Assembly (NCBI RefSeq): GCF_028713855.1
Contig: NZ_JAQTNN010000003.1
Location: forward strand, 1-64,000
From: Sulfuricurvum sp.
GTDB lineage: Bacteria; Campylobacterota; Campylobacteria; Campylobacterales; Sulfurimonadaceae
DNA: 64,000 nt
Direction of reading: 5' to 3'
Shown: piece by piece, positions 42,066 to 51,462 of the stretch
How the letters are laid out: each line of letters opens with the position of its first letter
How positions within the stretch are numbered: position 1 is the stretch's first letter
The notes under the pieces: generated by a model
What the model saw: only the letters and a program-made list of their open reading frames with translations
Databases searched by the model: none
What the model was told of the DNA's origin: nothing
Position numbers and translations under genes: made by a program

Positions 42066-42440
42066 ATGAATAGAAAAATAGTCTTTCCTACCAATGAACA
42101 CCAAGGGCTTCTCTCAAAACGGGACGCCCATTTCGGCAGAGCCAACTTTTATACCGTTGTTGAACTGAGTCCCGAAGGGAAAACCGTGGATGTTCTCGTC
42201 GTTAAAAACGAAGGGCACAAAAGCAGCGGATGCGGCGGTGCCGTCGAAAATATCTGTATTCTCGGAGCCGATGCCCTGATCGTATCAGGAATAGGCGGTT
42301 CGCCGTTGCAAGGATTTGCACGAAAAGGGTTAGCGGTGTATCACGACAACATTTCCGTGAGTGTCGAACAATCGCTGAACGCTTTTCTAGCCAATCAGCT
42401 TACCCTCATGCAGCCTGATATGAGCTGCTCACACCATTAA
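42066..42440 (+). CDS. NifX/NifB-type metallocluster-binding protein
   Basis: The 124-residue protein carries KIVFPTNEHQGLLSKRDAHFGRANFYTVVEL, HKSSGCGGAVENICILGADALIVSGIGGSPLQGFARKGLAVY and a C-terminal MSCSHH. This is a dinitrogenase iron-molybdenum-cofactor-binding domain as found in NifX, NafY and NifB C-terminus. I chose the ATG at 42066 with AAGGAG 7 nt upstream. Lacking nif genes nearby, it may handle another Fe-S or metal cluster. It forms an operon with the next gene. Confidence 0.75.
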   Translation: MNRKIVFPTNEHQGLLSKRDAHFGRANFYTVVELSPEGKTVDVLVVKNEGHKSSGCGGAVENICILGADALIVSGIGGSPLQGFARKGLAVYHDNISVSVEQSLNAFLANQLTLMQPDMSCSHH

Positions 42441-42449
42441 GGATTTATT

Positions 42450-42875
42450 ATGATTATCGCCATGCCGATTAGAACATCATCCCTCGACGCTGCCCTCGCT
42501 CCCCTTTTCGGGAACGCCAAATTTTTTGCTTTTGCGACCGATGCAACACAGATCGATGTCATCAAAATGGAACAACTCGGAGGACGTGACGTCGCCCGCA
42601 CCCTCATTGCGAACAATGTCGATGTTCTCATCACTTCCCATTTGGGATTAAACCCGTTCGCCCTCTTGAAAAGCTATGGAATCAAAGTCTATTTTGCAGG
42701 AGAAGAGCGATTGACAATAAGCGATGCCCTAAAGCTTTTTTATGCCAATGAGCTCGCAGAGGTAACTTCGGACAACTTTGATTCCCTCTTGGGGGAACAT
42801 GACCATCACGGAGAAACTCACGGACATTCTCACTCCCATGGTCACACTTGCTGCACTCAGCACTCACACGCGTAA
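42450..42875 (+). CDS. NifX-like protein with His-rich tail
   Basis: This is a second dinitrogenase-cofactor-type domain (MIIAMPIRTSSLDAALAPLFGNAKFFAFAT, VDVLITSHLGLNPFALLKSYGIKVYF). Its last 25 residues are packed with His, Gly and Cys (HDHHGETHGHSHSHGHTCC), a strong metal-binding tail for nickel, zinc or copper. It lies 9 nt after the first NifX-like gene. A metal or cluster carrier or store is a fair inference. Confidence 0.75.
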   Translation: MIIAMPIRTSSLDAALAPLFGNAKFFAFATDATQIDVIKMEQLGGRDVARTLIANNVDVLITSHLGLNPFALLKSYGIKVYFAGEERLTISDALKLFYANELAEVTSDNFDSLLGEHDHHGETHGHSHSHGHTCCTQHSHA

Positions 42876-42878
42876 CGC

Positions 42879-43259
42879 ATGAGAAAAAACCTCTTTTTCT
42901 TTTTCTGTGCACTCGCGTTAAGCGGGTGTTTGGAACGGGAGATCTTTACAGAGATTAATGATCGCAATGCAATCAACCATCCGCCTTCCTCACTGCATAT
43001 CATCGATAGCGGTTCGTTAAAAAGCGGCTTTAAAGACGATCCAAAGGGAAAATACACAGCAGAAGTCTATATCCACAGCGCGCACTGCACCAATGCCCAA
43101 AGCAAATCATTGGGGTCCGATTTTGACGGATATATCCGCATCACGATCAAGGATCAAAATACGACTGTCGCACGTGCACAAATGGATTATAAAGGCTCTC
43201 CTGACAGCGATAAAATTCAGCAAGTTTACGATCACCTTATCCAGCAGTTGAAATGGTGA
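42879..43259 (+). CDS. Small lipoprotein after NifX-like genes
   Basis: The start MRKNLFFFFCALALSGC is a lipoprotein signal with the lipidated Cys at residue 17. The mature part (about 110 residues) includes YTAEVYIHSAHCTNAQSKSLGSDFDGYIRITIKDQN, strand-rich, with one further Cys. It starts 3 nt after the His-rich protein gene stops and so may act with it in the envelope. No named family is recognised. Confidence 0.65.
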   Translation: MRKNLFFFFCALALSGCLEREIFTEINDRNAINHPPSSLHIIDSGSLKSGFKDDPKGKYTAEVYIHSAHCTNAQSKSLGSDFDGYIRITIKDQNTTVARAQMDYKGSPDSDKIQQVYDHLIQQLKW

Positions 43260-43271
43260 ACATTGTTGCGT

Positions 43272-45875
43272 TTACTCTGCTTCTAAAATCTTTGTAATAA
43301 TCTCAAATACATTATTCGAAAGATCCGGATGGTTTTTGATCCGCTCTAATTCCATCGCCATCTGCGCTTTTTGCAGGACGGAAAGTTTCCCGTAATTTTT
43401 AAATGCCCCAGCAAGACCCGAAGCGATCTGCGGATTAAGCGCATCGATCTCGATCACTTTGTCCGCTACAAATCTAAACCCTTCACCGCTTACCTCATAA
43501 AAAGCGACCGGATTTCGGGCAAACGAACCGATCAACGCTCGGACAAGATTAGGGACTTTAGGATCATATGCAGGATCATTTTGCAATGCCCAAACGCGTC
43601 CGAGAGTCCCCTCTCGACGAGATGAGGCACAAACACCGAAGTATTTGTTCATGACCAGCGTTTGGTCTTTATAGCGGCTATAGAAATCATTTAACGCTTC
43701 GCCAACATCATTTGGAGCATAGTTTTCCAGTAGATCAAGGGCACTTAAACGGTCACTCATGGAAAGCGATTCTCGATATTGGCGTATACACAAGTATCGG
43801 ATCGATTCCTCATCCAAACTCATTACAAGCCCCAACAATCGATTTTTGAGAGCGCGTTTCCCCATACTTTCACCATCGATCAAAACATTGGACGGATCAA
43901 ATAAGGCATTAATCATAGTTTGCAATTCGGTGAAATAACGTCTCGCAATCACCCGCTTCAATTCCTCCTGAACCTTCACGATTGCCGCTACATCGATAAT
44001 TTCCTGACGCTGCATCAAAGTGGTGATGGTCGGAAGTTCTAATATTTGGGATTTAAACATCGGATCGACTGTCGGATCGCACAACATGGCACCGTAACTC
44101 TCGATATAGTGTTCGTTAACCGCATTGCCCGCCATCATGGATTCCAATGTTTCAATTCCAAAACGGTGTGCCGCTTCGAAACGGACAAATCCGTCACGCT
44201 CATTTGCCATCAAAAACGGGTAATCGATTGTGTCGCATTCAATGATGACCGGTGCACTGAACCCGCGATTTAAAGAGAGGCGAGGCGGCTGGGAAATCTC
44301 TTTAAAACAAATCTCATGTATTTGATTTTCAATCCATAGTACATTCTCGTGCAAGAGAGTTATATCATCGCTTATCAGAGGATATTCACTCCCATCGGGA
44401 GCTAAAAGAGCCATTTTAAACGGCATCGCATACGGAAGCTGTTCCTTATTTTGGGCATTTTTCGGAACATTCTGAATGATTTTCATCACCAGTTCAGCGG
44501 AATCCGGACGGTATTGCACCGAAATTCTGAGGGTCGGAGTGCGCTCTTGGGAGTACCATCGTTTGAACTGGGTCAAATCAACCGGACTTTGTGTCTCCAT
44601 TGCCCATAAAAATTCTTCCGTTCCTACCGCTTGTCCGTCAAAATTCTCAAAATATCGATCCATTGCCGTCCGAAACCGTTCGCGTCCTAACAATGTATGC
44701 ATCATTCGAATCACTTCCGCACCCTTTTCGTAAACGGTTGCGGTATAAAAGTTATTGATCTCCATATAATGATCCGGTTTGATCGGATGGGAAGTGGGAC
44801 CGGCATCTTCGACAAATTGACGTTCACGCAAAGCACGAACATCATCCAGACGCTGAGTCAGCTCTGAATTCATATCGGCACTGAAAGATTGGTCCCTAAA
44901 AACCGTAAGCCCCTCTTTGAGTGTCAACTCAAACCAATTTCGGCATGTGATACGGTTTCCGGTCCAGTTATGAAAGTACTCATGAGCAATCACACTCTCG
45001 ATCCCCATAAAATCAGTGTCCGTTGCCGTCTCTTCATCCGCTAGTACATAATGGGAGTTGAAAATATTGAGCCCTTTGTTTTCCATCGCTCCCATATTGA
45101 AACTGTCTACGGCCACAATGTTATAGACTTCCAGATCGTATTCGCATCCGTAGGTATATTCATCCCATTCCATCGATTTTTTCAAGCTGCGCATCGCATG
45201 GTGACACTTGTTTTCATTGCCTCGATCACAGTAGATCGCCAAATCGACCTTTTTCCCGCTCATCGTAATAAATGTATCCGTAATAGAACCCAAATCTCCT
45301 GCTACGAGAGCAAACAAGTAACACGGTTTTGGGATAGGATCTTCCCAAAGAGACATATGTTTACCATTCTCCAACGTCGCCGTACCGCGTAAATTCCCGT
45401 TACTGAGCAATACGGGACACGTTTCTTTGTTGGCAATGATTTTAGTAGTAAATTTTGCCATTACGTCGGGTCGGTCGATAAAATAGGTGATGCGGCGAAA
45501 CCCTTCCGGTTCGTTTTGGGTGCACCAAATACCGCCAGAACGGTACAATCCCTCTAACGCGGTATTTTGATCCGGATAAATGCGATTAATGATCCGAATA
45601 CGGGCACTATTGCAATCCAGTGGAAGGATCAAAGCCTCTTCGGTTTTAGTATACATCTCTTCGCAGTAGAGAATATCATTCACCCAAATAAGTTCTAAAT
45701 CGAGCATCTCTCCATCGAGTCTCAACTCTTTTGCATTGGGATCGCATCTTTTAATCTCCATAATGTTCTCAACCCGTGTCGAACTCTCTTCAATAATAAA
45801 TTCAAGTGCACAGGAGACAACACTATAAGGGCTGGGTAAATAATCTTTAAAATAAATCGTTTTATGATCTTGCAT
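43272..45875 (-). CDS. pepN: Aminopeptidase N (M1 family)
   Basis: This 867-residue zinc aminopeptidase removes N-terminal residues from cytosolic peptides. The substrate-recognition motif is FNMGAMENKGLN, and the zinc site is HEYFHNWTGNR with the third ligand Glu in LTLKEGLTVFRDQ. DUF3458 and ARM-like C-terminal domains follow (NPVAFYEVSGEGFRFVADKV). Length and motifs match bacterial PepN. It converges with the small lipoprotein gene and diverges from the EAL/HDOD gene. Confidence 0.95.
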   Translation of the reverse strand: MQDHKTIYFKDYLPSPYSVVSCALEFIIEESSTRVENIMEIKRCDPNAKELRLDGEMLDLELIWVNDILYCEEMYTKTEEALILPLDCNSARIRIINRIYPDQNTALEGLYRSGGIWCTQNEPEGFRRITYFIDRPDVMAKFTTKIIANKETCPVLLSNGNLRGTATLENGKHMSLWEDPIPKPCYLFALVAGDLGSITDTFITMSGKKVDLAIYCDRGNENKCHHAMRSLKKSMEWDEYTYGCEYDLEVYNIVAVDSFNMGAMENKGLNIFNSHYVLADEETATDTDFMGIESVIAHEYFHNWTGNRITCRNWFELTLKEGLTVFRDQSFSADMNSELTQRLDDVRALRERQFVEDAGPTSHPIKPDHYMEINNFYTATVYEKGAEVIRMMHTLLGRERFRTAMDRYFENFDGQAVGTEEFLWAMETQSPVDLTQFKRWYSQERTPTLRISVQYRPDSAELVMKIIQNVPKNAQNKEQLPYAMPFKMALLAPDGSEYPLISDDITLLHENVLWIENQIHEICFKEISQPPRLSLNRGFSAPVIIECDTIDYPFLMANERDGFVRFEAAHRFGIETLESMMAGNAVNEHYIESYGAMLCDPTVDPMFKSQILELPTITTLMQRQEIIDVAAIVKVQEELKRVIARRYFTELQTMINALFDPSNVLIDGESMGKRALKNRLLGLVMSLDEESIRYLCIRQYRESLSMSDRLSALDLLENYAPNDVGEALNDFYSRYKDQTLVMNKYFGVCASSRREGTLGRVWALQNDPAYDPKVPNLVRALIGSFARNPVAFYEVSGEGFRFVADKVIEIDALNPQIASGLAGAFKNYGKLSVLQKAQMAMELERIKNHPDLSNNVFEIITKILEAE

Positions 45876-45950
45876 GCTTAATCCATCTATTGTTTTTTGA
45901 AATAATACTCAAATTACGCTACACTTAAGACATTAAAATATAAAGTCACA

Positions 45951-47156
45951 ATGATGCACAACACTCTTAATCTTGCCCGGCAGCCTATTTTAGACCGATC
46001 AGAGAGCATTATCGGCTATGAATTCTTTTATCGCGACAGTTATGGAGAGTGTGTCATCGATGATCCGAGACATGCTACTGCATCAGTATTGGTCAATCTT
46101 CTCAACCAAATCGGGTCTACTTCGGCATTCGGAGATACGTTAGCCTTTATCAATACAGACGGGCCGTTGCTGCTGACTGATATCCTGCGTACCCTACCCA
46201 AAGAGAAATTTGTCTTCGAACTCTCGGAAACAATGAAGATCACGGCCCGTATTCATGAAGCTATTCGCCATTTTCACTCACTTGGGCATCGGTTTGCTTT
46301 GGACAATGCATCTTTTAATCCACACTACCTCGAAGCCTTTATGCCTCTCTTCCCCTATATCGAATTCGCAAAATTTGATGTGACACAAACCGATATCGAG
46401 CAGTTTTCATTTTCTCCCAATCCATATGGCAAAATGAAACTCATCGCCCAAAAAGTAGAATTTTATGAAATGGCCGAAGCGTATGAGCAACTGGGTTTTG
46501 AGTATTTTCAAGGGTTCTATTTTGCTCATGCGCATGTCATAACTCAAAAGCGGATTGATCCGCAGTACATGGATGTTATGGAGCTTTTTACACTGCTTCA
46601 AGATAATGCTCCGATGGAAGAGGTATGTGACTCTTTTAAATATCAGGGTATCCTCACACTGCAGCTGTTCCAATTTCTCCGTTCAGCCCATCCGGAATAC
46701 ATTGAAGGGGCCATTTCTATACGAGATATTATCGAACGTTTCGGCAAAAGCTCTCTCATGCAGTGGCTGTTGCTGATCATATATTCCAAATCGGGGACCA
46801 GAGCAATCGATGAAAAAAATTCTCATGCCGTGTTTGCCCAAAATCGAATTGATCGAATGATCTCATTATTGGAGAAATGTACCCCTTATCCCACTGAAAA
46901 TCAATTAGAACAAATTCAACTTATAGCAATGCTTTCGTTATTGGAGGGACTGATGAACGTTCCGATGGAGAGCCTGCTCCAAACGCTTCATCCAAACCGT
47001 GAAATCGAAGATGCACTTATAACGCATACGGGAATGCTAGGGAGAATTTATGCCGCTTCTCTCAAACTGGAGAAGGGCGATGTGAACAGTGCGGCACTAC
47101 TGCTTAAATCCTACGGGATTACTCCCGAGGAGATATCGATTACATCAATCCGTTGA
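45951..47156 (+). CDS. EAL/HDOD (YuxH-type) signalling protein
   Basis: The N-terminal 200 residues are a degenerate EAL domain: LARQPILDRSESIIGYEFFYRD, FINTDGPLL, FELSETMKIT and FEYFQGFYFAHA. The usual EAL and metal-binding residues are not intact, so c-di-GMP hydrolysis is unlikely. The C-terminal half (about 205-390) is an HDOD domain. YuxH-type proteins of this layout act in motility or stress signalling. It overlaps the end of the converging SQR-like gene by 17 nt. Confidence 0.8.
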   Translation: MMHNTLNLARQPILDRSESIIGYEFFYRDSYGECVIDDPRHATASVLVNLLNQIGSTSAFGDTLAFINTDGPLLLTDILRTLPKEKFVFELSETMKITARIHEAIRHFHSLGHRFALDNASFNPHYLEAFMPLFPYIEFAKFDVTQTDIEQFSFSPNPYGKMKLIAQKVEFYEMAEAYEQLGFEYFQGFYFAHAHVITQKRIDPQYMDVMELFTLLQDNAPMEEVCDSFKYQGILTLQLFQFLRSAHPEYIEGAISIRDIIERFGKSSLMQWLLLIIYSKSGTRAIDEKNSHAVFAQNRIDRMISLLEKCTPYPTENQLEQIQLIAMLSLLEGLMNVPMESLLQTLHPNREIEDALITHTGMLGRIYAASLKLEKGDVNSAALLLKSYGITPEEISITSIR

Positions 47157-48570
47157 GCATCAAATAACGGTACATCGGCTGAAGCATATACAAGTCAAAT
47201 GCCCACCACACCCAGCGCGGCTGTGCCGGATCGAGAGGAAAGGATGGTGCTAAACCGTCATAGTTAAACTCTGCCATAATAATCTGACCGTATGAAACTT
47301 TGAGCGGACAGACGGTATAACCGTCAAATTTCAATGTCAGCTCTTTTTTCTCCATAACCGAGATCAAATTCCCAACCACAATCGGTCCTTGGTGACGTGC
47401 ACTTCCTCCTGTTTTTCCGACCGGAATGCCGCATACGTCTCCGATACCGAAGACATTCTTATAACGGCGGTGCTGGAGCGTCTCACGATCCACTTCAAGC
47501 CACCCTTTAGCTGTCCCTTTTTGCCATCCGAGCAACGAGTTAGCAACCGCATCAACCGCTGCCGTCGGAGGGGAGATGTGGATAAAATCATATTCCATAT
47601 CTACCTCTTCTTCTTTATCAATCATCTCATATTCGTTGTACTCTTTATCAAACGCACCCTTTTCTTGGTACTTATGATGGAACGTCGCTATTTTCTTCTC
47701 TGCATCGATTCGGATCAGATTATGAGAGAATTTATTGGTAATATTGCCGTACCCTTTTTGTACTTTATGGATAGCTGCATCAATTTCAGGAAGAGCAAAA
47801 AGCTTTTCACCCGCAGTCGCAAAAATAAAATCTGCGGTTAGTTTGTCACGCTTGAGGAAATCATCGCTGAGATAAAGAATTTTTTGCGGTGCACCGCCGC
47901 ATTTAAGCGGAGTGGAAGGCTGTGTGCAGATAACACGGGGTTTGGAGGTTTTTGCCGCTTCATGAAGTGCATTGAACCAATCACGGGTAATGGTTGCTCC
48001 CTCCGCCGTTCCTGCGGCAAGGTCACTTTGATAGACACTCGCAATACCATTTTTACCAAGCATATCGACACTCAGCCCCTCGATTTGTTCATAATGGTAT
48101 TGGACTCCGGCCGCAACCACAAGATAATCGTAATCGACAATTGTCCCTTTTTTGGTGGTTAATTTATTGTTATCGGGATCGAACGTGGCAACTTCGTCTT
48201 TGATCCATGTTACATCGTCTCCGATGTATCCGGTATTATCAAAAATAATATCTTCAGGCTCATATTCACCTGCCGCGACAAAAATCTGACCCGGCTGATA
48301 GACATGTTTTTCATTGGGCGCGATAATCGTGATATCGGGCTTAGACAATGCTCGGCGTAAACGGGCAAGCACCATCAATGCCCCTGAACCTCCGCCGACA
48401 ATCACAATTTTACCTACTGCATTGGAGGAGGATGCTTCGAGTGTTGCAGGAGCTGCCGTACCGGCCAGTACCGATGCGGCTACCGGGGAAAGAGCCATCA
48501 TCTTTAGAGCATCACGACGTGATAACCCTTCGTGTTCTTTGATCTTTTTCATAATTTCTTCCGTATTCAT
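47140..48570 (-). CDS. Second Tat-type SQR/FCSD-like flavoprotein
   Basis: This 476-residue paralogue of the protein at 37278 has the Tat motif (LSRRDALKMMALSPVAASVLAG), FAD site IVIVGGGSGALMVLARL, redox cysteines in VICTQPSTPLKCGGAPQK and DVCGIPVGKTGGSARHQG, and a similar hydrophobic C-terminus (FDLYMLQPMYRYLMLNGLM). Probably it is a periplasmic sulfide-oxidising flavoprotein. It lacks the adjoining small membrane gene and stands alone here. The two copies may differ in affinity or expression. Confidence 0.8.
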   Translation of the reverse strand: MNTEEIMKKIKEHEGLSRRDALKMMALSPVAASVLAGTAAPATLEASSSNAVGKIVIVGGGSGALMVLARLRRALSKPDITIIAPNEKHVYQPGQIFVAAGEYEPEDIIFDNTGYIGDDVTWIKDEVATFDPDNNKLTTKKGTIVDYDYLVVAAGVQYHYEQIEGLSVDMLGKNGIASVYQSDLAAGTAEGATITRDWFNALHEAAKTSKPRVICTQPSTPLKCGGAPQKILYLSDDFLKRDKLTADFIFATAGEKLFALPEIDAAIHKVQKGYGNITNKFSHNLIRIDAEKKIATFHHKYQEKGAFDKEYNEYEMIDKEEEVDMEYDFIHISPPTAAVDAVANSLLGWQKGTAKGWLEVDRETLQHRRYKNVFGIGDVCGIPVGKTGGSARHQGPIVVGNLISVMEKKELTLKFDGYTVCPLKVSYGQIIMAEFNYDGLAPSFPLDPAQPRWVWWAFDLYMLQPMYRYLMLNGLM

Positions 48571-48671
48571 TATTAACCCCTTTTTTGATATTTATGTGAG
48601 ACGTTCTTACCCACATTATTACCGTGATTAGATTAAACTTTCTTAAAAGTGAATAGGGTTTCAGCGAATTA

Positions 48672-49424
48672 TTACGAAATTTTTACGACACTGGTTTCCC
48701 AGCCATCATACGCTCCGCCATTTTGAACCGATAGATCAATCAGATGCAGCGTTAAACTGTCAATATCATAATAAAAAGGTTTATCTTGGCGATAAAAACT
48801 AAGCCCTATCATCGAGGTGTTTTCATTAGCATCGATAAGTTCTTTTACATTAAATGATTCAGATTCGATTACAAGGATAAAAGCATCGCGCTGTTCACTC
48901 GTTTCAAAATACGCTTTATGCTCAATCGCCCTCGGTAAGTGAAGCGAATCACCCTGTGTTTGCATATGATCACACACTTTATGATTTTGAATCATCTGCC
49001 ATTCGATAGGGGTCGGAAACAGGAGTTTATAATAAATCTCCCATTCACTGTCCATTTTAGAACCGTATTCATAACTGTAATCAGTGAACTCTTTCATCGC
49101 CATTTGAACCATATCCGGCCATTCAAAATCGTGTTTGAGATAATAGATAAACGTCATCTCACCGTTAGAGACGATCTTACCTACATAACTTCCAATACGG
49201 TAACGCAGCGACTCCATCTCGATTTTATCTTCGATAAAACTGAGTTGGGCTTCTTCATTTTCTGAAATAAGTCCTTTATCGTTCGGGGCTTTCATAGCGA
49301 GTTTGATAAATCCGACAGTGAATTTATCCTCACTCGGCAGATCAGCTGAAATCCCCGCATTCACTAAAACCGAGGCAATATTGCCATCGATTGTTTTCAT
49401 ATACAATTCCCAATATTCTTGCAT
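48672..49424 (-). CDS. DUF695 / RraB-like protein
   Basis: The N-terminal 130 residues match DUF695 by pattern (EYWELYMKTIDGNIASVLVNAGI, FTYIYYLKHDFEW-like segments). The C-terminal half, from GDSLHLPRAIEHKAYFETSEQRDAFI, resembles the ribonuclease-E-inhibitor RraB fold, ending GGAYDGWETSVV. The two-domain layout is known, but its role is not. It starts 3 nt after hypA ends, so it is probably transcribed with the hydrogenase maturation genes by chance or polarity. Confidence 0.65.
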   Translation of the reverse strand: MQEYWELYMKTIDGNIASVLVNAGISADLPSEDKFTVGFIKLAMKAPNDKGLISENEEAQLSFIEDKIEMESLRYRIGSYVGKIVSNGEMTFIYYLKHDFEWPDMVQMAMKEFTDYSYEYGSKMDSEWEIYYKLLFPTPIEWQMIQNHKVCDHMQTQGDSLHLPRAIEHKAYFETSEQRDAFILVIESESFNVKELIDANENTSMIGLSFYRQDKPFYYDIDSLTLHLIDLSVQNGGAYDGWETSVVKIS

Positions 49425-49427
49425 CTT

Positions 49428-49769
49428 CTACTCCATTTCCAAGGTCATTAAATACATATCTTCACCATCGATTACTTTGACATCCAAACTTTCACAAGCA
49501 GGACATTTATAAAAAATCTCTTCCAACGTTGTCTGTACACCACAGGCTTTACACTCGATCACCAACGGCTGTACATTCAACACAAAATCGGCACCGTCAC
49601 ACACCGTCTTCTCTTTGAATGTATTAAACGCAATCTCCAGCAAATGAGGTTCTACGCCCGACATTTTGCCAATTTTAACGATGATTTTGCTTACCGATTC
49701 GGCTTCATTTTCACGTGCTATATCCTCGCACTGGGTTAACAGTGCCTGCACGATCGAATATTCATGCAT
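49428..49769 (-). CDS. hypA: Hydrogenase nickel incorporation protein HypA
   Basis: HypA delivers nickel with HypB to the [NiFe]-hydrogenase large subunit. The nickel-binding start is MHEYSIVQALL (His2), and the zinc site is CKACG...CPAC. At 113 residues it is full length. It overlaps hypX by 8 nt. Confidence 0.95.
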   Translation of the reverse strand: MHEYSIVQALLTQCEDIARENEAESVSKIIVKIGKMSGVEPHLLEIAFNTFKEKTVCDGADFVLNVQPLVIECKACGVQTTLEEIFYKCPACESLDVKVIDGEDMYLMTLEME

Positions 49770-51450
49770 AATGGTCTCCTTTTAAATAATTTGGGGTCTG
49801 TATCGGACAAAGCTTGTAAACGAAATCTTTGCGCAGACGGTTAAAATCGCTGAGAGAATCATAAAAACTCGGATACATCTGCTCAAGCTCCGCCTCGCGG
49901 TGACGCTGAATCTCCTCCACAAAAGAAGTGTGATTTATTTTTTGACGTTTGGCGTCCAAAAGCTCATAATAACGATCTTCATCGTCACACAGCCCCTTGC
50001 AATACAGATGAAGCTCTTGTAAATAAGCTTCATCATTTTCCGATAAAACCGTGTCAACCAAACCGATAGCCTCTGCATGCACGGCACTGATCGGTAAACA
50101 GCTCTCGGTCAACTCCTGAGCCTTTTCCTCTCCGACACGGCGAGGCAGAGTATACGTCCAATACTCGCTCCCGTGAAGCCCGAGGGTTTGATAATGGGGA
50201 TTGAGAACAACCCCTTCGCGCGCAACAACCAAATCGACAGCAAGAGCCAAAAAGACTCCGCCTGCCCCAGCATTACGTCGCAGGGCACTCACAGTAAGCA
50301 CCTCATCGCACAATAAAATCGATTTGACCACTTCGTTCATCGAATGGATATTCGACCATCCGTCTTCATCCGATTTTTTTGAATCTTCCATGATGTTCAG
50401 ATGGATGCCGTTGGAAAAAAACGCTTCTCCCCCCGTCAATACAAGTAGTTTAATCCCCGATTGTTTCAGATGATCGAACGCGTATTTCAATCGAACACAC
50501 TGATGGGCACCCATCGCACCGTTATGAAAATCAAATCCGAGATACCCGATCTCATCGCGCTCAACATAAGTAATCTCTTTGAACGTCTCCATGGTCGGAT
50601 CGACAAACAGCGGCAATCGATCTTCCATCACCCCTTTGAGCCGATCTTTGAGAACATACGTTGCGGGGAGTTTGATACTGGGGAGATGACGCTCTTTGAG
50701 ATGGGTAATCCAGATCGCTCCATCCTTCGTCCCTAGACAAATTGCCCCCTCGCGCTTGGCCAAAATCTCTTTGATCCCCCCGCGAAGCCGCCCCTCACGA
50801 TGAACACCATAAAGGGTGCACTCCAATCCTAAGATAGTATCGAGAACACCCGGATGGCTGTCGGCGGATCGGATTTTGGTGAGAATCTCCTCGGTCGTGT
50901 CGTTTTCCCAATCGATCCGACGATCGCTCTGTGTCATTGCTCTGTGTGCCGAGCCGCTCAAGCTCTCTGAGTGTTGAGCTATCGGAATAAATGTCAGATC
51001 ATTGACTACCCTCAACAATTCATCCACCAACCGTATCGATAAAGCTGTTGTTTCGTTACGGTAAATCGACGCTTTGCTTCCCTGCGGCATAGCAAATGTC
51101 CCGTGGGCGTAAATATCCCCCGCATCGTACTCGCCGTTGGCGCGCAGTATCGTCACTCCCCACTCAGAGGATTGGTTCAAAATGGCCCAATCCAGCGCAT
51201 GGGCACCGCGATCTCCGGCAATCCCCGGATGGACGATAAACGTCGATATCGTACTCCAGATCGTTTCCGGGATTCTCTTCTTTAAAAACGGGGCGATGAT
51301 AATATCGGGGAGAAATGCTTCCGTTTCGGTGATGAGCTGTTCTTCGGTGATCGCAAAAGCGATTCCGACCTGTTCACCCCGATCTCTGAGATGACAAAAT
51401 ACTCTCTGCGATAGTGAATTAAAAGCACTGACCACCAATAAAATACGCAA
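49762..51450 (-). CDS. hypX: Hydrogenase maturation protein HypX
   Basis: The N-terminal half is a formyltransferase-like domain (LITETEAFLPDIIIAPFLKKRIPETIW, FIVHPGIAGDRGAHALDWAIL), and the C-terminal half is an enoyl-CoA-hydratase-like domain (KLLVLTGGEAFFSNGIHLNIMEDS, RRNAGAGGVFLALAVDLVVAREGVVLNPHY). HypX releases CO from formyl-tetrahydrofolate for the CO ligand of the hydrogenase active site when oxygen is present. Its presence suggests that the hydrogenase is assembled under microaerobic conditions. Confidence 0.9.
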   Translation of the reverse strand: MRILLVVSAFNSLSQRVFCHLRDRGEQVGIAFAITEEQLITETEAFLPDIIIAPFLKKRIPETIWSTISTFIVHPGIAGDRGAHALDWAILNQSSEWGVTILRANGEYDAGDIYAHGTFAMPQGSKASIYRNETTALSIRLVDELLRVVNDLTFIPIAQHSESLSGSAHRAMTQSDRRIDWENDTTEEILTKIRSADSHPGVLDTILGLECTLYGVHREGRLRGGIKEILAKREGAICLGTKDGAIWITHLKERHLPSIKLPATYVLKDRLKGVMEDRLPLFVDPTMETFKEITYVERDEIGYLGFDFHNGAMGAHQCVRLKYAFDHLKQSGIKLLVLTGGEAFFSNGIHLNIMEDSKKSDEDGWSNIHSMNEVVKSILLCDEVLTVSALRRNAGAGGVFLALAVDLVVAREGVVLNPHYQTLGLHGSEYWTYTLPRRVGEEKAQELTESCLPISAVHAEAIGLVDTVLSENDEAYLQELHLYCKGLCDDEDRYYELLDAKRQKINHTSFVEEIQRHREAELEQMYPSFYDSLSDFNRLRKDFVYKLCPIQTPNYLKGDHYA

Positions 51451-51462
51451 CGTTTATCCCGT

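Noticed and set aside
41255-42875. Nitrogen-fixation cluster
   Set aside because: Only cofactor-binding-type domains are present; no nifH, nifD, nifK or nifE are in the window, so a nitrogenase role cannot be claimed.
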